Assembly (NCBI GenBank): GCA_003550305.1
Contig: QKYT01000013.1
Coordinates: 71,074-135,073, forward strand
Source of the DNA: Glomus cerebriforme
Lineage: Eukaryota > Glomeromycota > Glomeromycetes > Glomerales > Glomeraceae
DNA length: 64,000 nucleotides
Direction: 5' to 3'
Shown here: one piece after another, positions 1 through 11,300 of the stretch
Numbering within the stretch: position 1 is the first letter of the stretch
How the letters are laid out: every line of letters starts with the position of its first letter
Notes under the pieces: model-generated
Database searches by the model: none
Seen by the model: the letters and a program-made list of their open reading frames with translations, nothing else
Told to the model about the DNA's origin: nothing
Made by a program: the position numbers and the translations under genes

Positions 1-289
1 TTTCTTATTGACATTAATTCCAATTTTAAATTAAAAACGCTTAAATATTAATTTATATTTATTTATAAAAAGTAATCGTACAATTTTTATAAATCTGTTT
101 ATATAAAATGTAATCACATATTTAGTATTGTGCAATGAAATCATTCTTATAACGAAGGACTGATCAGTTCAGATGCCAACTTCATTATATCGAGGCGTGC
201 TGTAACAAATTAAAGATCTTTTNACTTTGATTCAACTCAATTGANCCAAACTTGTTCNAANGTCTAATTAATACAAGTTTTTTACAAAA

Positions 290-440
290 AAAATTGGTAA
301 ATCAGTTCAGTTTTTAGTATTTATTGACCGGTATCAGTTTGGTCAAAAACTGAACTGAATGTTTTAGTAAATTACCAATACCGATACTGATAATTTCAGT
401 TCAGTATCAGTTTTGGCAAATACTGAACTGAACTGAACCG
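290..440. repeat. CAGTTCAGT-rich inverted repeats
   Basis: The stretch has several copies of CAGTTCAGT and its complement ACTGAACTG arranged as nested hairpins. One hairpin runs roughly 303-358 (CAGTTCAGTTTTT pairing with AAAAACTGAACTG). A second lies around 400-437. No coding potential is visible. It looks like a decayed dispersed repeat whose family I cannot name. Ambiguous bases lie just upstream (about 223-261). Confidence 0.5.
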
Positions 441-624
441 ATTGGAGCCCTAGTTTTAGCAAAGTTTTGGTAGTTTTAACATTTATAATAGGTTTTGGCA
501 GGTTTTGCTTTTCGGTAGAGTTTTGCCAACTTTTTAATAAGACTTTAATATAGTTTTAGCAAAGTTTCACTTTTTAGCATTTTGTCAACTTACTAAACTT
601 TCTAGTTTCAGGAGGCAACCTTAA
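440..624 (+). mobile_element. Copy of a TTAA-flanked MITE family, left end unclear
   Basis: The body alternates phrases such as 'agttttggcaggttttgcttt' and 'ttttaatatagttttagcaaagtttcac', shared with the clean copy at 51961-52204 and a third at about 26655-26905. The right end reads GGAGGCAACC followed by TTAA at 621-624, matching the terminus of the clean copy. The left terminus is not recognisable and may be truncated at the neighbouring CAGTTCAGT repeat. Confidence 0.5.
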
Positions 625-863
625 TCAAACCAATTTGACATTTGTGCAGTATTATTTAAAAGTAATTTTGCTATGAGCTAAAATCTTTTAGTTACTACAT
701 ATAAGTTTTTGTTATAAATAGAATGAGAAGGATATTTATCTTTCAATTATCTTCTTAATATCATCACTTTTATTTTGCAATTTTGTATTAAAAATCTAAT
801 ATTTTTTATTATTTTATTGCTTTTTTCTTAAATGCAATTGCTTTAATATTCAACTTATAATTA

Positions 864-1537
864 CAGTCAAACCTCCATATAATTACCTAATCAGTTCCCT
901 CAAAATTGGTGATTGTATAGAAGTATGTTTATATATATAAAGTATTGAAATTATAAATATCTTAATTTTGACTGAAATTAGTAAATTATAATTCGAATAT
1001 TTTTATTTTTGGCAATAGCCATTCAATCATATGTAATATGTATTTTTAAAAAGGGAACGTCTAAAGCGAAGCAGAATCACGTGATCATAGTGAATATCTG
1101 TTACTCTTATATTACACCTTCATTTTCATTTTTTCTAAGTATTCTAGAGATTTAGAATTTTTTTGATAGGTAAAATCCTATTTATCACCTGTTATTTATT
1201 ATATGCATAATTTCTTAATGCCATAATTCTGGCCAAAAATTTTATAAAAATCATGTGATTCTGCTCCGCTTTAGATGTACCCTTAAAAAGGAAATTTTAA
1301 ATACATAATGTGATAATTCTAGCTGAAATTATTTTATGACTAAAATTATAGTGATTATATAGAGGTTTATTTATTAATAAAAATAATATGTACATTTAAG
1401 ATTATGAGATGATAGTGATTATAATTGATTTGTGATTATATAGAAATAATTTGATATAATTTAAAACTGTTTTTTAAAATTAGATGCTTATAAAGAGTTA
1501 TAACTATATAGGAGATGACTATATAGAGATTTGACTG
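864..1537. mobile_element. Pogo-type MITE (TA target site)
   Basis: The left end begins CAGTCAAACCTCCATATA after a TA dinucleotide (862-863). The right end is the imperfect complement, ATATAGAGATTTGACTG, followed by TA (1538-1539). CAGT..AACCTC ends with TA duplication are typical of pogo/Tc1-mariner elements. There is no transposase ORF, so it is non-autonomous. It is interrupted by a second MITE at 1053-1282. Confidence 0.65.
1053..1282. mobile_element. MITE nested in the pogo-type MITE
   Basis: The 230-bp element has terminal inverted repeats of about 30 bp. The left starts GGGAACGTCTAAAGCGAAGC; the right, read on the other strand, starts GGGTACATCTAAAGCGGAGC, and the match continues into CAGAATCAC. 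It is flanked by an exact 7-bp duplication TTAAAAA at 1046-1052 and 1283-1289. The interior is AT-rich and non-coding. The superfamily is uncertain. Confidence 0.7.
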
Positions 1538-3099
1538 TATATTTGTTTACAATTTTTATAATAAATATTATAGAATTTATATTATTTTTGTTGAAATAAG
1601 AGGTATTTATATATTATAAACATGTGATTCTTTTGGAACTAGTTTTTTTTTTACAAGTTGAATATATAATAAATACATATTTTCTTTTATATTTATATAT
1701 ATATATTTTTTGTTTAATTTTATCTTCATCTTTAATAATTCTATTTTTAATTACTATAAATATTGCCTAACTATTTATAAATTAATCATATAGTAATCAG
1801 TTTGCAAAATTTTTTCTGTTAAATAAGTTTGCAAAGTTGTTTTTAACATTAAAAGTCATATTTCTAAAGTAAAAATATTGTAAAGGAATTGCAAAGAAAA
1901 GAAGCAAAAAAGCAATAATATAAAGAAAAGAAAAAACTGAATAATATATATTGCATGTGAAAAGAATTAAAAGGATGATATATATAAAAATGAAAAAAAT
2001 AAAAAGAGTAATATATACTGTGATGAAAAGAATGAAAAGATATATATGTCATAAAAAAAAATAATATATGTAAGATTATAAAAAGTATAAGAATGGTTTA
2101 CAAATTTATAAGTAAACTCATATAAAAACTATAAAGATTTTGTCATGCATACTAATTATTTTCAAATTAGCAAATCTGTGAACTAAATTAGTTTATTTTT
2201 TTTAGTTGCCATATGAAACAAAAAAAATTGAAAGATTCAATATAGAAATCAAATTTGTGTTTTTATGATAAAAAATTATCTACTGAATTAACTAGGCAAA
2301 TTTTATATTTATTAAAAGATAGTTATTATATTTATTTAAATATAAATCATATGATAAATAAGTCACATGTCAGGGGATGATAATGTATTAACATGGCAAT
2401 AAATTACTTTTTTCATATAAATATAAAAGTGTTTTTTTTAAAAAAATTTATGTTTATTTCACATATTATATAATAATAGTAAAGCATTTTTAAAACAAAA
2501 AAAAATTAAAATTTGAAATTTCTTACTTTATTGATTTAGTTGAAATATAAATCATATATAATTTGAAAGGTGAGTAATTTATCTAAATAAGTAATAATAG
2601 TATTAATTATTTTATTAATAGACTAATGTCTAATAATTAATTATTGTTATTTAAAGTTTATCCTTTTAATTTATATTTAAAACTTACATATAATTGATTA
2701 AAGAAGATAATCAAATCTTCTGAGAAATAAATTCACATTTTTATATTTATATAAATATATTATGACAATAGTATTATAAGTATAATTTAAGCCAACATTT
2801 TGATTGATACAATTCAGTTTTTTTTTGCCTTATATTTTTATTGTTTTTTGTTTTCTATCCATAGCTACTTATATCAAAATAATTTATTAAAAATTTTATA
2901 ACAAACCTTTGTTTCCCAGATTGGGGCTCAATTTTTAAATTGGTAAATTCCACGTGTTAGATGTTGAACAAACCTGACTCTGTAATACCGATGGTGACAA
3001 TCATGACTAATAAATAGTGATGACTATTGCTACCTACTTTCATTCTTATGATAGAAATTTGTGTTATAAATATTAGAGAAAAAAAATAAGTTCTTTGCG
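1538..3099. other. AT-rich intergenic DNA upstream of Ku80
   Basis: I see no gene, RNA gene or clear repeat boundary. The open frame at 1864-2052 (-) is low-complexity Ser/Phe/Tyr and does not look coding. The last few hundred bases should hold the Ku80 promoter, but no TATA box stands out from the AT-rich background. Confidence 0.5.
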
Positions 3100-6000
3100 A
3101 TGGCTGATAAAAAATGTACAATTTATATAGTCGATGTAGGACCTACCATGTGGCAAGTCAAACGTGACGAAGGTGAGGGTGGTATTGCGTTAGACTTGGC
3201 TCGAAAGGCTCTTCTGGCCATGCTTGAGGCAAAGGTATTTTATTATAATAAAATTGTTATGATCAAATAAATATGGCAAATAAGGGCGAAATATTGAGTA
3301 AAATATCTACAATTTACGCGAAAGCCTTTTCACGCGTTCGATTGTGGCGCAGTAGTTTTCGTTCATATTGAATGCTATTAATTAAAATTTCTTTTTTTAT
3401 TTGAAATAATTTAAATGATGGTTCATTAAGGTTTTTGCGGGTCTTAAGTCTGATGTGACTGGGTTGCTTGTATTTGGAACGGATGGTAATATGACAAATT
3501 GAGGTGTTATTTTGGTTACTTGATTGTTATGTTCATCCTACATATATTTTTTAATGTTTTAGAGACAGATAATCAACTGAATGATCAAACAGATGAATAC
3601 GAAAATATAACTACACTTTACCCAATAGAACAACCACAATTACCAATTCTTCAAACAGTAAATAATGATATACCTCATGGAAATGTTCAAGCAGATGGTA
3701 AACATAATAACCTTAAAGTTTTAAAGTTTAACATGTTGAGATAATGATTCATATGCATTAATATTATTTAGCTTTTGATGCGATTATCGTTGCATTGAAT
3801 ATGATGGAAGAACATTGTAAAAAATTAAAATATACAAAAAAGATATATCTCTTCACTGATGGGGAGTCTCCCATAAATCAGCATGATTTTGATCGTGTAT
3901 CATCTCAAATCTTAGATCAAAATATAGAATTAAACGTATTGTAAGTATGAAATTTGATGCAAATAAAGAAATAAAATTGAAATTTTATTATTTGTTATCT
4001 TATAGAGGTGTAGATTTTGATGATCCTGAAATCGGGCTAAGTAAAGAAAACAAATCTGAAAACAAGGTTAGCAGTTTATATTCATTAACACCTTTTTTTA
4101 TATGTATATTTAATGGTTTGTTAAATAGTTAATTTAAAAATAAAATATAGAAAAGAAATGAGCAATTCTTACGAAAGCTTGCCGATGAATGCAAGGGCAC
4201 GATCTTTCCTATGGAGGATGTTTTGAGACAACTCTCGAAACCATATATAAGGCCTGTTAAACCTATGCCTGTATATCGAGGAAAATTAACACTTGGCGAT
4301 ACCGAAATGCACGGATCATCTTCACTTTTAATTGAAGTTGAGTTAATTGCTCGTACAATGAAAGCAAAACCAAAGAGTTTCAAAAAATATTCGGCTCTTG
4401 CGGAATCAGCAAACAATATAGAAAACAAAACATATGAAGTAAGTCATTCTAGGACTTATTCAATAACGGTAGATGAGAATGTTAATGAAAAAGTTGACGT
4501 ACCACAAGATGAATTGGATAGAGCTTATGCGCTGGGTAAAACTTTTATACCAGTGAGCAAACAAGATGAAAATATTTTTTCATTTGAGACCTCTCCATGT
4601 TTATCAATAATTTCGTTTATTAGAAAAGAAGAGGTAAATCTGATAATATTCTATATAATATTAGATGATCCCTTATTAATTTATCTTCATTAATAAATTA
4701 GTTCAGACGAGAACTGGTCTTGTCAAATGTATTTACAGTTGTGCCCAAAAAAGATGATCTAGTTGCTGCTCAACGCCTTTCATCTTTTATACATGTACTT
4801 TACGAAAAGGATTCTTTTGCCATAGTTCGTTATGTAAAGAAACCTCTTGAATCACCAAAATTAGGCGTATTAATCCCTTATATTAAACCACCTAAAGAGT
4901 GTTTATATTTTGCTCGTGTAAGTATTAAAATTTTATAATTGTTAAAATAATGAATACTTGTAATTAACTGGTCAATTTAAAAAAGATGCCTTTTAGAGAA
5001 GACTATCGGAGATTTACTTTTCCATCTTTGGATCGTATTGTTACTAAAGCTGGAAAAGAATTGAATGTTCACGAATATTTGCCAACTGGCGAAATGTTGG
5101 ATAAGATGGGTAAATTCATTGAAAATTTGGATTTGATGAGTGCTGCAACTGATGATAAAGGGTTAGTTAGTGAAATGTTATCCTCGATCTCATATATTTA
5201 ATAAACTATATTGATATTTTTATCATGCATTTCGTAGAAATCCTAGAGAATATTTGAAAGTGAAAGAATGTTTTAATCCGATTAACGTTATGATAAAAAA
5301 GGCAGTGAGCCATAAAGCGTTATACCCGGAAGAATCGTTGCCACAACCTGACCCAGCTTTGAAAGCACAAACAAGAATGCTAACAACATTAGTGGAAAAA
5401 AATAAGGAATTGGTAGATGAGATGCGAACATTATTTAATATAAAAGAAGGTCAGCATGATGTAATTGAAATCTTTTAGTTTCTTATTTAATTGTTTAACT
5501 TAATGCGTGATTTCAAATATAGTTAAAGGAAAAGGCAAAACTACGAAACGTCGATTCGCTGATGCTAATGTAGTTGTTGAACAAAATCTGAGCCTTGATC
5601 AAATTTTAAATACTAGTAAACATGAAGGACTTGAAAATGGGAAAAGAACAAAATCTGATGATGAAGATGGGAGAAATTCTTTGATGTTAGAAAAGAAGGA
5701 ATCTGTACGTGAAGTAGGTTTTGCGGATCCTCTTGGCGATTTCAGAGAAATGGTTTCTAATCGTGAAGAAGATTTGGTTACCCAAGGTATTTGTTGTTTT
5801 TTTATTATGAGAAATTTGTAACCTTTTATTATACTTAAAAAATTTTATTGTATAAAGCTGTGGAACAAATGTGTCAAGTAATTGAACACTTTGTGAAATC
5901 TTCGTTTGGAACATCACTGTATGATAAAGCGCTGGAATGTTTAAAATTATTACGAGAGACTAGTGCAAAGGTTTATTTTAATATTTATACCTTTTTGAGA

Positions 6001-6460
6001 TTTGAGTGTTATTTAAAATATTTAATCTAATTCAATAAAATTATTTATAATAGGAGAATGAATCTGAAACGTTTAATAAATTTCTTAAAGAATTAAAAAC
6101 TGCCGTTTTTACTTCTAGCCCTCCCAAAACAGATTTTTGGGAATTGCTTGGAAGCAATAAATTGACCTTAATTAGTAACAAAGAGGCCGATGATAGTACA
6201 ATAACTGAGGAAGAGACAGAAGAGGTAACTAATATAAATCATTATAATTTATGCCTCATTTTTTTCACTAACAATTTTTCTTTAGTTTTTAAAGATGAAA
6301 TTAGAAAAGAAATCAATTATTGAAACAGTGGATGAGGAACAAATGCCAACAGATGAATTGGTAAGGGATACTCTCATTGATATATCGAATTTTTAATTTT
6401 GCAATTTGAAAACTAACTGATATATATTTTTTTTAGTTGAACTTAATGGACGATGATTAA
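3100..6460 (+). CDS. KU80: Ku80, DNA end-binding subunit of the Ku heterodimer
   Basis: Ku80 pairs with Ku70 to bind broken DNA ends in the nucleus for non-homologous end joining and telomere care. The gene has a dozen or so exons starting at ATG 3100 (MADKKCTIYIVDVGP); exon 1 ends at 3234 and the second starts at 3431. In order: an N-terminal vWA domain (VGPTMW; KKIYLFTDGESP), the Ku core beta-barrel from about 4150 (ALGKTFIPVSK, then LSNVFTVVPKKDD and SSFIHVLYEKDSFAIVRY), the MPFREDYRRFTFPSLD segment at 4986-5033, an acidic/basic linker near 5520-5780, and a C-terminal Ku_PK_bind helical domain (VIEHFVKSSFG...YDKALECLKLLRE) in the exons after 5850. The tail ends TDELLNLMDDD. Splice junctions were placed by eye, so some exon ends could move by a few bases. 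The Bet1-like gene follows 276 bp downstream on the same strand. Confidence 0.93.
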
Positions 6461-6736
6461 TTTTAAATATTTTTTTAGAATGTACTACTGATACTGAAAA
6501 AAAAACGTGATAGAACTCTAGGTTACATTGTTATAAAATTATCAATAGTTGAATAATAAAACTTTTTAAAATTGCCTACACAAATGTTAAATATTAAACA
6601 TAATAAAAAGACATGATGCGCAGATCTTTCTACTATGAATTTTGTATGATTGGTTGTTGATCTTTACACCATAATTGATGACATTTCGAATTTGTCTTTT
6701 CTATTCTCATTGTCTCATTTTATAAATTTTGATAAA

Positions 6737-7346
6737 ATGAATACAAGTTATTGGACAAACAGTACATCTAGAGCTTCAGATCGAGCAAATTTACTATCAG
6801 GTGGTAGTAATAGCGAATCCTCGTCAGGAAGAAAAATAAAACAAGACCATGATATAAATACAGCTAATACGTTTGAACAACAGAATGATTTAAGATTACA
6901 AGATTTAAGTTCAAAATTATCTAGTTTACACAAGGTAAAAATTATTGACTTACTACGTGTTTAGGTTTATGAATTAAAAATATGTAAATTTATTTTTTAG
7001 ATCACACTTGATATTCATAATGATGTTAATGATCAAATTAATATACTTGATGATTCGGTTTGTACATTTTAATTTTATTTCATATCTCTTTCTCATTAGA
7101 TTTTGATTTAATTTTGATTTTAATATATAGGGAAATTCATTTACATCATTTAGAGGAGGATTAAATGGAACAGTAGGAAAACTTAAACATATGACATCAA
7201 TTAGGCACAGACAACATATGTGTTATTTAATTCTTTTTATTATAGGAATATTTTTCTTGTTATATAATTTTTGGGGGTTTTGGAGTAGAGGAGATGGTGA
7301 AATGTCCAGAGACTTTAATAATGATAATGCACGAAATGATGTATGA
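6737..7346 (+). CDS. BET1: Bet1-like Qc-SNARE of ER-Golgi traffic
   Basis: Exons 6737-6934, 7001-7057 and 7131-7346 join in frame to about 161 aa. The N-terminal 50 residues are Ser/Asn-rich. A SNARE helix follows (LRLQDLSSKLSSLHK, then ITLDIHNDVNDQINILDDS) with Gln in the expected zero-layer position. Then comes GNSFTSFRGGL and a hydrophobic anchor (CYLILFIIGIFFLLYNFWGF). This order is that of Bet1/Bet1L, tail-anchored v-SNAREs that fuse COPII vesicles with the Golgi. A hydrophilic tail of about 20 residues follows the anchor, longer than in yeast Bet1. ATG 6737 is preferred over an upstream in-frame start because the helix and anchor fit the family from there. Confidence 0.85.
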
Positions 7347-8389
7347 TTTATAGATATACTATTATAAACATTGGTTGGGGAAGGGAAAGAGATAATGCTT
7401 GAAAAAAACTCAAAAAATAGTGTTAATATTTGTAGAATCCATAATATCTTTTAATCTTTCATTTTCATTAATAATTAATCTATTGTAACTTAATATTAAT
7501 AAGTAATATAAAATAAATAATACATTAAAGTATAGTTTTCACAACTTTAAACAACTATATAGTAGTTTTATACCTATAAATGTTCTTTAAATTTATATTT
7601 CTTACTACTTTATAAAGATTTTGATAAGACTGACATGGTACTTAGTCCTATTTGAACCTGTATACAAAAAACAACAATTTTGTAGTAGTAATTGAAATAT
7701 TCTTGTAAAACCAATTTGTAAAATATGAAACCATTTTAAAAAATAGAATTTTAACAATGATCCTGGTGTACAAATAAAATTTATATATAAGTTTTTTGAA
7801 ACCGGTTTGCTTTTAAATCATGACCAAGCATAATTTTATTTATTGATTCTGGCTCAACTGATTAATCAGATTATATTAAATATCATCGATTTATTAAGAC
7901 TCTAGTTTATTCTTTCAAAAATCCTGACTGGTAATTTAATATATTCAATCTTGAAGAAGAAAGTTATCAGTTTATTTTTTTTAAAAAATATTACAATTTT
8001 ATTGTTGAGTATAGAATTCCAGTATTAAAATTGCTTTCCTAAAAAAGAATAAAATTAATGGTAATACGGATAATCTATTAAATTATCCATTCCATTCGAC
8101 GATTATGACAGATGGTGGATATCTATATAAAAGTATTCGAAATGTTCATTCGCATAGATAAATGGTTTTCAACCAAAAAGGTAATTCAGTCAGAAGTGAA
8201 TAATTTCGAATAAATCTGTTGGGAGAATACATGATTTATTAAATACTATTATTTTCTGTTGATAACAGTTAGAAATGATCGACACAAGAATTATTTTTAT
8301 CATGTTATTATAACTCTAAAAATAATGTATTGCTATGCTATAAATAAATGTCTGGAATGATAAAAAATGAATCCAACACAATACCGCTT
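7347..8389. other. Intergenic DNA between convergent Bet1 and Blm10
   Basis: This AT-rich spacer holds the 3' ends of two convergent genes. I see no ORF of interest, RNA gene or repeat boundary in it. Confidence 0.5.
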
Positions 8390-11300
8390 TTATGCATAAT
8401 ATGACGGTGAAATCAACATATCAGATAGAATAGATAATTGATCCTCCGAAAATTGTTTCATGTCTTCGTGCCAAGAATCCTGATGTGTTCTCCTAAAATC
8501 TGCAAATGTCTTTTTAACGGTTGTCTTGAAATTATGAAAATAAACGATTAGATAATGTAAATATAAATAACAGAAATTAAGGACGAATTAAACATTAGTA
8601 GCATACCTGTATAGGAACGGGGTCTGATATACATTCTGCAAGTTTAACCAAAATTTCAGGCATCCATTTTGGAACTTCATATGGGAAAGCATCAACCAAA
8701 CAAGATAGTCCAAGAACAGCTGCATGGCGGGTAAGTACGGCTTCTTGAAACCCTGGGGGTAATGCTGCTCGGGGAGATTGTCCTGTGCGTTTACGTGGCG
8801 GAATTTTGGTCTCTAACAGCTTAGTGAATTGATTCTGTATAACAAAATAACATTATAACATTAAAAATTAATCAATAGGAAATAAATTTCAATAATAATG
8901 CTTGGTATAATCCATACTTTTAATTTAGATATTGCTTCCCTTTGTGAACATCGAATTAGACCTGACAATGTGACTGCAGCCAATTGACGGACCTTAATAT
9001 AGTAAAGTAGTTAGAATATTTAATACATTAAAACAAATTTATATAATTACAATATTAAAATTACCTCAATTTGATTATCTTTCAGCATTCCAGAGACTAC
9101 TTCCATTACTTTATCTGTGTTTTCTTTGCTTAACATAAAAAGATGTTTAAAGAAAAAGACCTGAAGCACAGGTAAAGCTTTTACTCTAACATGCCAACTT
9201 GAAGATTCTGTCAAAATCTCAACAAATTTGTCAATCATCATCGGTACCATGTCAGGAGGATACGGATAAGAAGCAATAATATTCAAGACATGGGTAGCCA
9301 TGACTTGAAGATCTTGGTCATCATTAACGTCCTGCATTAAGAACACTGAAGGTAATAAAGGAAGTATCAATGGATATGTTCCAGTGGACTGCCACATTGT
9401 AAGAGCATCATAGAGCCATGCGAGAACTAAAGTTCACAGATATTAAAAATTATTAGTTGGAAAGAATATAAAATCAAAAGGTTCAAAGATATAATTATAT
9501 TTACTTGTCTTGCTAGCATTCCCATATTCTGAAGATCCAGCCGCAGCTGGTCTCTTTTCTGCACGCCATATTACTAGCGATTTTACTAGATCCGATAATA
9601 TTTGTTGGAGATTCCCATTTAATTTTGATGCTACAAACCCGACGCCCTCACCAACTTTGAGATTACTCTCAAGTATTTCTGTAACATTGGCAGCAGAAGG
9701 ATGCCATTGTGTCTGCAATACCAAATTAATATTTGCTGCTATAGTATCGCGTACTTGTTTATAAGGATGACGAATATTGGCGAAATATTCATCTAATAAC
9801 GGTTGTGTTCTCGGTAGCATTCTCCAAGAAAAAGAATTGAGAATTGTGCTTACAAATAATAATTCCTTTGCTTCAGCAAAGGAAGCATGAGATGTAGGGT
9901 CGATATGTGAACTTAAAATTAAATCAACAAGAGGTAACACTCGTCGTGGATCACGGTTACGCTGCAATATCAAAAACATAATAAGTATATTAAATTTCAT
10001 ACTATCAGGGATAAATATACATACCAGGACATAATTTAGAAATCTTTCCCAATATACAAGAGAATCTGGAGTAACTGAATTGAAAGTTTGCCCTAATAAA
10101 GGGATTAACCAGTTCCATAATGCCTGTAATCTATTGAGAGGCCAATGTTTGCTTCCCCTTATAATACCTGCCAATATTTCTGTTACGGCACGTTGCTGAT
10201 TCTTCTCTGATGATTCGCATAATTTAATGATCTCTGGTTTAATAATTTCTAAGAAAGAATCCTCATAAATTTGGAAAATACTTTTAAATAGATTTGCATT
10301 GCTATTAGAAAAATTGTCTTCTCTATCTCGTGAAGTTTCTTGCGAGAGATATGACAATAAAGTAGACCAAAATGTAGAAGATTTAAAACTTTCAAGCAAT
10401 TTTTCGTAGGCTCCTTCAGAATCTGGATCTAGTCTTGGCATAACGGTTGTTGTTGTACGTGGTGAATATACCTCAAATTTTACAGGCCATATATACCAGC
10501 CAACACTAACTTTATCTTGAAGAATCCTATTAGATTAACGGTATATAATTTATTACAGAATTTAATAATAAATACAACTCAAACGACATAATAAAATTAT
10601 TCTTATACAAACATATTTCTTGCGTTACTTTCATCAACCGGAGTTAGACCGGATATTAGATAGTTGTCTGTATAACCTTCTGGTAAAGGACATGGCGTTT
10701 CATAAGTCCTCTTCAAAGGATTTTCTGATTTACCTAAAGCTATCAACTCAAGATCACCCTTAATAAATGTTCTTTGTTTCATGTAGAATAATATCCTTGT
10801 TGTTGTTGAAATAGCTATACGTCTTAAAGCAGGGAGTTCTGAAATTAAACCCTTGACTGCATAATCTGCTAATTCTACAGTAGTTGGTGCCTCTGGCCGC
10901 ACTAAAAGATCCAAGAAATTCGAAGCCATTGACGCGAAGCGCCAATGTAGCGTATTTGATTTGACCAATTTTAAAAGAGTATCGACCTATAAGACATTTA
11001 ATTTAACTGAAATTTAATTGAAATAAAAATTAATAAACATTTGACTAATAAAACTTACAAGATTATAATACTCTCTTTTTTGCATAGCTAATCTATCTTC
11101 TGTTTTCTTTCGGATTCTATTATATTTATTTTCATCCATAGTAATCGAAAGAGTCTCTAAAGCTTGTTTTATTGCTATATCCAAGTCATCAGTAAAAACA
11201 GTCTTTAATGCAGTATTATTATAATTCATTAAATAATCATAAAATACTTTGCGGATCATTTCCTGTACTGAAGGCTAAAAATTAAATGAGAATGTAATTA

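Noticed and set aside
1864..2052. Open frame (-) of 62 codons
   Set aside because: Low-complexity Ser/Phe/Tyr from A/T-rich repeats, with no domain or splice context.
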